7,253 nt of DNA, from NCBI GenBank assembly GCA_014360395.1, contig JACIXM010000049.1, positions 1 to 7,253 of the forward strand. Direction: 5' to 3'. Each line of letters starts with the position of its first letter. Position 1 is the stretch's first letter. Under the pieces are notes generated by a model that was not told the origin of the DNA, ran no database searches, and saw nothing but the letters and a program-made list of their open reading frames with translations. This document shows positions 1-5,365 of this stretch, piece after piece. Position numbers and translations under genes: made by a program. Origin of the DNA: Actinotalea sp. Its GTDB lineage: Bacteria; Actinomycetota; Actinomycetes; Actinomycetales; Cellulomonadaceae.

Positions 1-8
1 CGTCGGCC

Positions 9-14
9 TAGCGT
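9..14 (+). promoter_or_regulatory. Probable -10 hexamer (TAGCGT) of the methyltransferase gene
   Basis: TAGCGT fits the actinobacterial -10 pattern TANNNT and ends 6 bases before the ATG at 21. Transcription would therefore start at or next to the start codon, giving a leaderless mRNA. No Shine-Dalgarno sequence lies in the 20 bases before the ATG apart from a weak GAGG at 16-19, which is too close to be useful. The -35 region lies outside the window. The same hexamer appears before two transporter genes in this window. Confidence 0.45.
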
Positions 15-20
15 CGAGGC

Positions 21-1025
21 ATGACCACGACGGATATCAGCCCTGGGCCCTCCACGCAGCTCCTCGAGCTCAGCAGCGGCCACGTCCTGAGCCGTGCTCT
101 CCATGTCGTCGCCGAGCTCGGCGTGGCAGACGTCCTGGGCGACGAGCCGCTGTCCGCTGCCGACCTTGCCGAGGCCGGCGGATGGGATGCCGACGCTCTC
201 CACAGGGTGTTGCGGCTGCTGGAGAGCCACGGCGTGTTCCGGCTCGACGATCGTGGACGGTGGCGGCACACGAGCCGGTCACGTCGGCTGAGAACCGATG
301 ATCCGGCGTCCCAACGGGGCTTCGTGCGGATGAACGGGACACCGTTCGGCTGGGAGTCCTTCACCGCGCTCCAGCACAGCATCGAGACGGGCCGGCCGGG
401 CATCTCACGTCTGCATCCCCGCGGCCCGTGGGCGTACCTCGAGGCGCATCCCGACCAGGCCGCGGTGTTCCAGCAGGCCATGGCGGACAAGGGCCGCGCG
501 GACGTCGCAGCAGCCATGGCGGCTCACGACTTCGGCCGTCACCGCCGGGTCGTCGACGTCGCCGGGGGCTCTGGACACCTGGTGCAGGCCGTCGTCGAGG
601 CGCACCCGCAGGTCGAGGGCGTCCTGTTCGAGCTCCCCGCCGTCGTGCAGACCCTTCCCCCACGCGACGGCATCGACGTCGTCCCCGGCGACTTCTTCCG
701 GGACGCCTTGCCTGCCGGGGACTGCTACGTCCTCATGAACATCGTCCACGACTGGGACGACGACGAGGCCGCGGCGATCCTCCGAGCCGTGGCTGCAGCA
801 GGACGACCTCAGCGGGCCACCGTCCTGCTCCTGGAGGCCGTGCTCCCCGAGGGGCCGGACGGGCACTGGGCGAAGACGCTCGACGTCATGATGCTCGCGC
901 TGACGGGAGGTCGGGAGCGAACGCGGCCGCAGTACGACGCGCTGCTCCGTGAAGCCGGCCTCATCCTCCGACGGGTGACGTCGACGGACACCGCCTTCTC
1001 GGTGATCGAGGCGGCCACCCGGTGA
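21..1025 (+). CDS. SAM-dependent O-methyltransferase (plant-type/family 2, PF00891-like)
   Basis: A 334-residue protein of the small-molecule O-methyltransferase family that includes DnrK-like and hydroxyneurosporene methyltransferases; these move a methyl group from S-adenosylmethionine to a hydroxyl on an aromatic or polyketide substrate. Residues 1-95 look like the winged-helix dimerisation domain. The Rossmann domain carries the SAM glycine loop DVAGGSGHL at 179-187, the acidic residue of FELP at 204 expected to hold the ribose, and NIVHDWDDD at 240-248, where His243 sits at the catalytic-base position. The C-terminal YDALLREAGL (305-314) is also typical. Length is normal for the family. 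The ATG at 21 follows a -10-like hexamer by 6 bases. No biosynthetic partner genes lie in the window, so the substrate is unknown. In the first 60 codons 11 end in A or T, against 2 in the ATPase gene, which hints at later acquisition. Confidence 0.88.
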   Translation: MTTTDISPGPSTQLLELSSGHVLSRALHVVAELGVADVLGDEPLSAADLAEAGGWDADALHRVLRLLESHGVFRLDDRGRWRHTSRSRRLRTDDPASQRGFVRMNGTPFGWESFTALQHSIETGRPGISRLHPRGPWAYLEAHPDQAAVFQQAMADKGRADVAAAMAAHDFGRHRRVVDVAGGSGHLVQAVVEAHPQVEGVLFELPAVVQTLPPRDGIDVVPGDFFRDALPAGDCYVLMNIVHDWDDDEAAAILRAVAAAGRPQRATVLLLEAVLPEGPDGHWAKTLDVMMLALTGGRERTRPQYDALLREAGLILRRVTSTDTAFSVIEAATR

Positions 1026-1044
1026 ACCGGTGACCACCGGCAGC

Positions 1045-1075
1045 CGGAAGGGCCCCGCCCAGCGGGACCCTTCCG
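1045..1075. terminator. Hairpin between convergent genes, probable bidirectional terminator
   Basis: Arms 1045-1058 and 1062-1075 are 14 bases each around a 3-base loop. Thirteen pairs are Watson-Crick. The remaining position (1053/1067) is a C/A mismatch in plus-strand RNA but a G-U wobble in minus-strand RNA, so the stem is fully paired only when read from the binding-protein gene. There is no U-tract on either side, as is common for high-GC actinobacterial terminators. It sits in the 63-bp gap between the methyltransferase stop (1025) and the binding-protein stop (1089) and probably serves both. Confidence 0.7.
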
Positions 1076-1088
1076 CTGCGCCAGCGGG

Positions 1089-2126
1089 TCACTCGGTCGC
1101 GAGCGCCGCGTCCGAGGAGAAGACCAGGCCGAGCGCGACCTCGCCCTGCTGCAGGGCCGCCTTCGTCAGCGGGCCGCCCGGGTCGAGCGACATGAACTGC
1201 GCGATGTCCAGGCCGTAGACCTCCTCCAGGCCGGGCTGGCAGAACGGGCGCTCCGGGCACTCCGGCGGACCGCCGAGGACGAGCTCGCCGCAGGTCTCGG
1301 CCAGCTCGGAGAGGGTCGAGACCCCGTACTCCTCCGCGAACGCCGTCGTCACCGCGAACGCGTTCTGGTCCTGGGCGGCCGACGGGGTGCCGAACACGAG
1401 CCCGACCTGCTCACCCAGGCCGGTCAGCCCCTCGACGGTCGCGTCGAGGTCGCTGCTGGCCAGGGGCTCGGCGTCCACGCCGTTCTCCTGGTCGTTGAGG
1501 AACTCCGTGAGCGTCCCGACGTACTCGGGGACGACGGTCAGCTCGCCGGCCAGGAGGGCGGGCAGATACGTCTCGCGGTTGCCGATCGTCTGGGTCGACG
1601 CGTCGTAGCCCGCGGCGCGCAGCGCCCCGGCGTAGAGCTCGGCCAGCGTCGCGCTCTCGGAGAAGTTGCCGGCGCCGACGACGACGGTCCGGCCCTGCCC
1701 GACCTCGTCCTGCTCGTCCAGGCCCTGCTCGGCGAGGAACGCTGCCGCCGCCTCGCTGCTGGTCTGCCGCTCGACGTCGACGGCCCGGTTCAGGCCGATG
1801 AGGAGGTCCGTGTCGAGCGAGGCCGAGACCTCGTCGAGGATCGCGAGCAGGGTGTCGTCGTCCTCGGTGGCCGCGGCGTTGACGGCGGGGATGATGTTGT
1901 CGACGGTCTGCAGGCCCTGGTCGTCGTCCAGGACGACGAGCCCGTCGCCGGCGATCGGCGCGCACGCCTGGAGGTCGCCGCCCGCGGCGTCGTCGTCGCT
2001 GGCAGCCGTGTCTGCCGGCTGCGGTGCGGTCGCACCGGAGGACCCGGGGTCCCCGCAGGCGGCGGTCACCAGCAGGACGGTCGCCAGCAGGCCCACGGGG
2101 GCCAGGGCGGATCGGCGTCGGCGCAT
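1089..2126 (-). CDS. Osmoprotectant/quaternary-amine ABC transporter substrate-binding lipoprotein, apparently circularly permuted
   Basis: A 345-residue secreted lipoprotein that would capture substrate outside the membrane and deliver it to the two permeases encoded upstream. Arg-rich residues 2-5, a hydrophobic core at 11-20 and VTAAC with Cys24 form a lipoprotein signal, followed by a Gly/Ser/Ala/Asp-rich linker (25-54). The start at 2126 is chosen because it begins this signal and has GAGGAG 7 bases upstream; a GTG at 2234 would add 36 Arg/Pro-rich residues in front. The rest belongs to the OpuCC/ProX family (PF04069), but the order is unusual. Residues 62-136 (from GLVVLDDDQGLQ to AAFLAEQGL) resemble the usual C-terminal tail. 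Residues 146-345 (from RTVVVGAGNFSES to GLVFSSDAALATE) resemble the usual N-terminal and middle parts. Cys55, 279, 290 and 296 could form disulfides. The family is clear; the substrate is not (glycine betaine, choline or another small solute). Confidence 0.88.
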   Translation of the reverse strand: MRRRRSALAPVGLLATVLLVTAACGDPGSSGATAPQPADTAASDDDAAGGDLQACAPIAGDGLVVLDDDQGLQTVDNIIPAVNAAATEDDDTLLAILDEVSASLDTDLLIGLNRAVDVERQTSSEAAAAFLAEQGLDEQDEVGQGRTVVVGAGNFSESATLAELYAGALRAAGYDASTQTIGNRETYLPALLAGELTVVPEYVGTLTEFLNDQENGVDAEPLASSDLDATVEGLTGLGEQVGLVFGTPSAAQDQNAFAVTTAFAEEYGVSTLSELAETCGELVLGGPPECPERPFCQPGLEEVYGLDIAQFMSLDPGGPLTKAALQQGEVALGLVFSSDAALATE

Positions 2127-2133
2127 GGGTCGT

Positions 2134-2139
2134 CTCCTC
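2134..2139 (-). promoter_or_regulatory. Ribosome binding site GAGGAG that fixes the lipoprotein start
   Basis: On the minus strand GAGGAG lies 7 bases before the ATG at 2126. It is the clearest Shine-Dalgarno sequence in the transporter operon. It supports a 345-residue lipoprotein starting with the signal peptide rather than the longer reading from the GTG at 2234. Confidence 0.75.
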
Positions 2140-2189
2140 GTTCTCGCCCGCCGTGTGGCGGGTCGTCCGGTTCTTCTCCATCGAAGGTG

Positions 2190-2229
2190 CTCGGCAGGGA
2201 ACCGGCAAGGCGGTCCCGGTGCTGCCGAG
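2190..2229 (-). other. Intercistronic hairpin between permease and binding-protein genes
   Basis: CTCGGCAG (2190-2197) and CTGCCGAG (2222-2229) pair perfectly over 8 bases. Inside, ACCGG (2201-2205) and CCGGT (2216-2220) form a second perfect 5-bp stem after a small internal loop, closing on a 10-base loop. It lies 12 bases downstream of the permease stop codon and within the 115-bp gap before the lipoprotein gene. It could partly terminate transcription, or protect mRNA ends so that permease and binding-protein amounts differ. There is no U-tract, so full termination is less likely. Confidence 0.5.
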
Positions 2230-2241
2230 GTCACCGTCCGG

Positions 2242-2940
2242 TCACGATCTCGCCACGGCGCCTCGGCCGGTGCGCAGGGGGACCGGGGTCAGCAGGCGCT
2301 GCCCGAGCGCGAGCAGCGCCTCGACGAGCAGGCAGAGCACGGCGATGAGCACGGCGGCGGCCAGGACCTGGCCGTACCGGCGCGTGGCGAACCCGTCGAC
2401 CAGGAAGCGGCCGAGGCCGCCGCCGCCGACGAAGGCGGCCAGCGAGACGGACGCGACGACCTGCACGGAGGCGGTGCGCAGCCCGGCGGCGACGAGCGGC
2501 AGCGCGAGGGGGAGCTCGACCCGTGCCAGCGACCGCGCGCTGGACATCCCCATGCCCCGGGCGGCCTCGCGGACCGAGCGGTCGACCTCCCGCATCGCCG
2601 TCCACGAGTTGGCGAGGATCGGGGGCGCCGCGAAGACGGCCAGGGCGATCACGGTCGGCCGGTTGCCGAAGCCCACTCCGCTCGACGCGAAGATCATCAG
2701 CAGGGCCAGGGTGGGCAGGGCCAGCGTCGTGTTGGTCAGGGGGATGAGCCAGGACCCCCCGCGTCCCCGGTGGCCGAGCCAGACCCCGAGCGGCAGGGCG
2801 ACGACCGTCGCGAGGAGCACCGCGGCGCCCGCCATCCCGAGGTGCTCCAGGGTCCGGGCGCCGATGCCGCCCGGCCCCTGCCACACGAGGGGGTCGTTGA
2901 GCCACCGGAAGGCGGACCCCAGGACGTCGTCGCCGCGCAT
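2242..2940 (-). CDS. ABC transporter permease, osmoprotectant (OpuC/ProW) type, second permease
   Basis: A 232-residue integral membrane protein, one of two different permeases forming the importer's membrane channel. Hydrophobic segments lie at about 36-56, 64-87, 95-112, 145-172 and 190-213. The cytoplasmic coupling loop that docks on the ATPase has the EAA signature REAARGMGM (124-132) followed by VELPLALP (141-148). The chosen ATG at 2940 overlaps the TGA of the preceding permease by one base (TGATG), the usual sign of translational coupling; an in-frame GTG at 2961 would add 7 residues and cannot be excluded. Family length is about 210-240 residues, so it is complete. The tail after about residue 215 is short and Arg-containing. 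The assignment to quaternary-amine importers rests on the neighbouring binding protein and ATPase as well as its own sequence. Confidence 0.9.
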   Translation of the reverse strand: MRGDDVLGSAFRWLNDPLVWQGPGGIGARTLEHLGMAGAAVLLATVVALPLGVWLGHRGRGGSWLIPLTNTTLALPTLALLMIFASSGVGFGNRPTVIALAVFAAPPILANSWTAMREVDRSVREAARGMGMSSARSLARVELPLALPLVAAGLRTASVQVVASVSLAAFVGGGGLGRFLVDGFATRRYGQVLAAAVLIAVLCLLVEALLALGQRLLTPVPLRTGRGAVARS

Positions 2941-3644
2941 CAGTGCCGCCCCCGGTCCCACGGGGTCAGCGCCCGGCCCAGCGCGAGCAGCAGCATGTCG
3001 GCGACCAGCGCGACCAGGAGCGTCAGCACGGTCGCCGTCGCGATCTCAGCCCGGTACTGGGAGTTGAACCCCCGGTAGAGCAGCTGCCCGAGCCCGCCGT
3101 ACCCGACGATGATGCCGATCGTCACCAGGGCGACCGTGCTCACCGTGGCCAGACGCAGACCGGTGACGATCGAGGGGAGCGCCAGGGGGAGCTCGACGGT
3201 CAGGAGCATGCGGGTGGGACCGAGGCCGGTGCCCCGCGCGGCCTCCACGACGCCGCGGTCCACGCCCCGCAGGCCGACGAGGATGTTCCGCACGAGGACG
3301 AGCAGGGCGTACATGACCAGTCCGATGAGGACCGTGGTTCGCGGGTCCCACAGCAGCGGGTAGATCATCGCGAAGAGGGCCAGCGCGGGGACCGTGTAGA
3401 GCACGCCGGAGGCGCCGAGGATCGGCCCGGCGAGCCGCGGGAGCCGGTACGCCAGGACGGCCAGGGGCAGCGCGACGGCCAGGGCGAGCAGGACCGCCTG
3501 CGCCGTGAGGGTCACGTGCTGGGACAGGGCGGTGGAGATGTCGCCCCAGTTGCGCTCGACGTAGGCCCAGCTGAACCAGGGGTTGGCCGGCGGCCCGACG
3601 GCGGTCGTCGCGGTGGCGGTGGGGTCCGCGCCGGTCCGGGTCAC
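2940..3644 (-). CDS. ABC transporter permease, osmoprotectant (OpuC/ProW) type, first permease
   Basis: A 234-residue inner-membrane permease and the first gene of the minus-strand unit. After a polar, Thr/Ala-rich N-terminus (1-20) come hydrophobic segments at about 46-66, 73-98, 103-123, 154-182 and 202-224. The ATPase-docking EAA loop reads VEAARGTGLG (133-142) with VELPLALP at 150-157. The IVGYGGLGQLL stretch (179-189) is typical of the OpuCB/OpuCD and ProW family. The only plausible start is the GTG at 3644; no in-frame ATG occurs until about residue 93. There is no Shine-Dalgarno sequence before it, but a TAGCGT hexamer lies 7 bases upstream, suggesting a leaderless transcript. The protein pairs with the next permease, about the same length but only moderately similar, to form a heterodimeric pore. 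The stop codon overlaps the next start. Confidence 0.9.
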   Translation of the reverse strand: MTRTGADPTATATTAVGPPANPWFSWAYVERNWGDISTALSQHVTLTAQAVLLALAVALPLAVLAYRLPRLAGPILGASGVLYTVPALALFAMIYPLLWDPRTTVLIGLVMYALLVLVRNILVGLRGVDRGVVEAARGTGLGPTRMLLTVELPLALPSIVTGLRLATVSTVALVTIGIIVGYGGLGQLLYRGFNSQYRAEIATATVLTLLVALVADMLLLALGRALTPWDRGRH

Positions 3645-3651
3645 CGCGCCG

Positions 3652-3657
3652 ACGCTA
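3652..3657 (-). promoter_or_regulatory. Probable -10 hexamer of the permease-permease-lipoprotein operon
   Basis: On the minus strand TAGCGT ends 7 bases before the GTG at 3644, so the transcript would begin at or very near the start codon. There is no recognisable TTGACA-like -35 at 16-19 bases upstream. It is half of an 8-bp inverted repeat whose other half holds the -10 of the divergent ATPase gene. Confidence 0.45.
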
Positions 3658-3683
3658 CAGGTGGACCCGGCCGACGGCGCGGT

Positions 3684-3709
3684 TCCCTCAGGGACGGGTC
3701 AGCCAGACC
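3684..3709. promoter_or_regulatory. Small dyads in the divergent promoter region, possible operator
   Basis: Two short inverted repeats sit between the two divergent -10 hexamers: TCCCT/AGGGA (3684-3688 and 3690-3694, one-base centre) and GGTC/GACC (3697-3700 and 3706-3709, five-base centre). Both fall between the expected -35 and -10 of the ATPase promoter or just upstream, a suitable place for an osmotic or substrate-responsive regulator. Repeats this short occur by chance in GC-rich DNA, so this is only a candidate. Confidence 0.22.
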
Positions 3710-3713
3710 GGTA

Positions 3714-3719
3714 TAGCGT
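3714..3719 (+). promoter_or_regulatory. Probable -10 hexamer of the transporter ATPase gene
   Basis: TAGCGT, inside the longer GTATAGCGT, ends 8 bases before the ATG at 3728; TATAGC at 3712-3717 is an alternative register. There is no Shine-Dalgarno sequence before the ATG, in keeping with a leaderless or nearly leaderless transcript. It mirrors the -10 hexamer of the divergent permease operon. Confidence 0.5.
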
Positions 3720-3727
3720 CGTCGACC

Positions 3728-4759
3728 ATGAGCAGCGACGATCGCCCCCACCCGGCCGGCGACGCCGTCATCCGGTTCGACCGGGCCCGCAAGGAGTACC
3801 CGGACGGCACGGTCGCGGTGCACGCGCTCGATCTCGAGGTCCGCCAGCACGAGCTCCTCGTGCTGGTCGGGGCCTCCGGGTGCGGCAAGTCCACGACGTT
3901 GCGCATGGTGAACCGGCTGGTGGAGGCGACCTCGGGTCGCGTGCTCGTCGAGGGCCGGGACGTCGCGACGGTCGACCCGGTCGCCCTGCGCCGCCGGATC
4001 GGCTACGTCATCCAGGACGTCGGGCTTTTCCCGCACCGGACCGTCGAGCAGAACGTCGCGACCGTCCCGGAGCTGCTGGGCTGGGACCGCGCGCGGACGC
4101 GGTCCCGGGTCGCCGAGCTGCTCGAGCTCGTCGGCCTCGCGCCGGTCACCTACGCCGGTCGCTACCCGCACCAGCTCTCCGGCGGCGAGCGGCAGCGGGT
4201 GGGCGTCGCCCGGGCGCTCGCGGCGGACCCGCCGGTGCTGCTCATGGACGAGCCCTTCGGCGCGGTGGACCCGTCGGGCCGTCGACGCCTGCAGCAGGAG
4301 TTCTGGCGCATCCAGCGCGAGCTCGGCACCACGGTGATGTTCGTGACGCACGACGTCGACGAGGCGGTCCGGCTGGGTGACCGGATCGCGGTCTTCCGCC
4401 GCGGCGGCTACCTCGAGCAGGTCTCCGACGCCGTGACGCTGCTGGCGCGACCGGGGACGACGACGGTCGCCGAGCTCGTCGGCGCGGGGAGCACGGTCCG
4501 GCTGCTGTCGATCGGGGAGCTCACGGCCGACGACGTCCGGGTGGAGCGCGTCTCCGGCCCGACGGTCCCCGCGGGGGGCGTCGGGCCGGGAGCGGCACCG
4601 TCGGTGGAGCTCGGGGACCGGCTGGACGTGGTCCTGCAGGCACTCGCTGCGGCTCCCGACGGCGTCCCGGTCACCCGGGGCGACGCCGTCGTCGGTCACC
4701 TCACCGGGGACGGCCTGCTCCGCGCGGTGCGCCGCACGGTCGCCTCGGCCGGCTCCTGA
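3728..4759 (+). CDS. ABC transporter ATP-binding protein, osmoprotectant (OpuCA/ProV) type, with a single CBS-like segment
   Basis: A 343-residue cytoplasmic ATPase that powers the importer. The Walker A loop is GASGCGKST (48-56), the Q-loop glutamine is Gln96 in VIQDVGLF, the ABC signature is LSGGERQR (150-157), Walker B is VLLMDEPFG (170-178) with catalytic Glu175, and the switch histidine is His208 in VTHDVDEA. All catalytic motifs are intact. QDVGLFPHRTVEQNV is characteristic of quaternary-amine importer ATPases. After about residue 255 a tail contains one CBS-like stretch, VELGDRLDVVLQALAAAPDG running to VVGHLTGDGLL (293-331). OpuCA-type proteins usually have two CBS motifs and about 380 residues, so this one is short by roughly one motif. 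CBS modules in this family are linked to sensing ionic strength or nucleotides such as c-di-AMP. The gene is divergent from the genes for its partners, and no second ATPase is present, so it almost surely serves them. Confidence 0.93.
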   Translation: MSSDDRPHPAGDAVIRFDRARKEYPDGTVAVHALDLEVRQHELLVLVGASGCGKSTTLRMVNRLVEATSGRVLVEGRDVATVDPVALRRRIGYVIQDVGLFPHRTVEQNVATVPELLGWDRARTRSRVAELLELVGLAPVTYAGRYPHQLSGGERQRVGVARALAADPPVLLMDEPFGAVDPSGRRRLQQEFWRIQRELGTTVMFVTHDVDEAVRLGDRIAVFRRGGYLEQVSDAVTLLARPGTTTVAELVGAGSTVRLLSIGELTADDVRVERVSGPTVPAGGVGPGAAPSVELGDRLDVVLQALAAAPDGVPVTRGDAVVGHLTGDGLLRAVRRTVASAGS

Positions 4760-4771
4760 CCGACCGGGCGC

Positions 4772-4804
4772 GACGACCCCCCGGTGCGTCCGGGGCCGGA
4801 CGTC
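4772..4804. terminator. Hairpin between convergent ATPase and STAS genes
   Basis: CCCCGG (4779-4784) and CCGGGG (4790-4795) form a perfect 6-bp stem with a 5-base loop. An outer GACG/CGTC pair (4772-4775 and 4801-4804) could extend it past an internal loop. It fills most of the 46-bp gap between the two stop codons and has no U-tract. It is probably shared by both genes. Confidence 0.5.
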
Positions 4805-4805
4805 C

Positions 4806-5183
4806 TCAGGTCGCGGCGCCCTGCGGCCCGTCGTCGGACGGCTCGTCGGCGAACGGCAGGAGACGGTCCACCCCGGTGATCGTCATCAGCTCGCGCAGCA
4901 TCCACGGGGCGTGGTGGAGCTCGACCGGGTACCCGCCCGCCTCGGCGTCGCGCGCGATCCGGACCAGGATCGACATGCCGGCGGAGTCGACGAAGGACAC
5001 CCGGCCCGCCTCGATGACCACGGGCAGCCGGCGGTCGGCCACCGCCTGGCACAACGGTCCGGCGTTCTGCCGGACGGCGAGGTCGACCTCGCCGAACACC
5101 TCGACCACGGAGCGCTCCGGCTCCTCGTGCAGCGTCATGCCCGACGCCCCGCCGTCGTGCTCGCGCCCCAGCGCCTCGATCAT
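4806..5183 (-). CDS. STAS-domain protein, anti-sigma-factor-antagonist (SpoIIAA/RsbV) type
   Basis: A 125-residue cytoplasmic protein with one STAS domain (about 16-112). The beta strand SVVEVFGEVDLAV (25-37) and the core VVIEAGRVSFVDSAGMSILV (55-74) match the family. Such proteins normally bind a serine-kinase anti-sigma factor and release a stress or developmental sigma factor, with phosphorylation of a serine in the D-S-[ST]-G loop switching binding off. Here the loop is Asp66-Ser67-Ala68-Gly69: the first serine is kept and the second hydroxyl residue is Ala. The start at 5183 is chosen for GGAGGA 11 bases upstream; the frame stays open to 5291 but the extra N-terminus is Arg/Gly/Pro-rich and not family-like. 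A later ATG at 5138 would just precede the domain. No kinase or sigma gene lies in the window, so its partner is unknown; roles outside sigma control are possible. Confidence 0.85.
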   Translation of the reverse strand: MIEALGREHDGGASGMTLHEEPERSVVEVFGEVDLAVRQNAGPLCQAVADRRLPVVIEAGRVSFVDSAGMSILVRIARDAEAGGYPVELHHAPWMLRELMTITGVDRLLPFADEPSDDGPQGAAT

Positions 5184-5194
5184 CGTCGACCCGT

Positions 5195-5200
5195 TCCTCC
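5195..5200 (-). promoter_or_regulatory. Ribosome binding site GGAGGA of the STAS gene
   Basis: A strong GGAGGA on the minus strand lies 11 bases before the ATG at 5183. The spacing is slightly long, but no other in-frame start fits it better. It is the main reason for the 125-residue reading. Confidence 0.6.
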
Positions 5201-5264
5201 GTGTCGGTCCCGCTCCTGGTGCGGTCGCCCGGCCGGCCGCCGGGTCGAGTCCTCCCCTGATGAA

Positions 5265-5270
5265 AGCGTA
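5265..5270 (-). promoter_or_regulatory. Possible -10 hexamer (TACGCT) of the STAS gene
   Basis: TACGCT on the minus strand fits TANNNT and would give a leader of about 75 bases before the ATG at 5183, consistent with the presence of a real ribosome binding site there. No convincing -35 is seen at the right distance, and an alternative sigma factor could be used, so confidence is low. Confidence 0.25.
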
Positions 5271-5294
5271 GTTCCGCGCGCTCGGCACCACGGA

Positions 5295-5355
5295 ACCGTG
5301 ACGAACGGTCTGCGGTGACCCGTTCGGAGGAGGTCACGGGCGTACGGGCGCCCGT
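5295..5355. promoter_or_regulatory. Inverted repeats between STAS and ATP-grasp genes, candidate operators
   Basis: The 194-bp divergent gap (5184-5377) holds three dyads: ACCGT/ACGGT (5295-5299 and 5305-5309), GTGACC/GGTCAC (5315-5320 and 5332-5337), and a perfect 12-base palindrome ACGGGCGCCCGT (5344-5355). The palindrome lies 10 bases upstream of the probable -10 of the ATP-grasp gene, over the -35 region, where a repressor would block RNA polymerase. These are sequence patterns only; no regulator gene is next to them. Confidence 0.35.
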
Positions 5356-5365
5356 CGGTGATGTC

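Noticed and set aside
2127..2234. Extending the binding-protein gene to the GTG at 2234
   Set aside because: It would place 36 Arg/Pro-rich residues before a clear lipoprotein signal and ignore the GAGGAG ribosome binding site just before the ATG at 2126.
1666..3078. Long plus-strand open frame (470 codons) across the binding-protein and permease genes
   Set aside because: It is low-complexity, rich in Ser, Arg, Gly and Pro, and lies antisense to three genes with clear family motifs; such shadows are normal at this GC content.
3641..4699. Long minus-strand open frame (352 codons) opposite the ATPase gene
   Set aside because: Its composition is Arg/Asp/His-rich with no domain signature, and the opposite strand has every ABC ATPase motif in order.
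5184..5291. Starting the STAS gene at the GTG/ATG-like codon near 5291
   Set aside because: The extra 36 residues do not resemble the family, and GGAGGA before 5183 supports the shorter protein.
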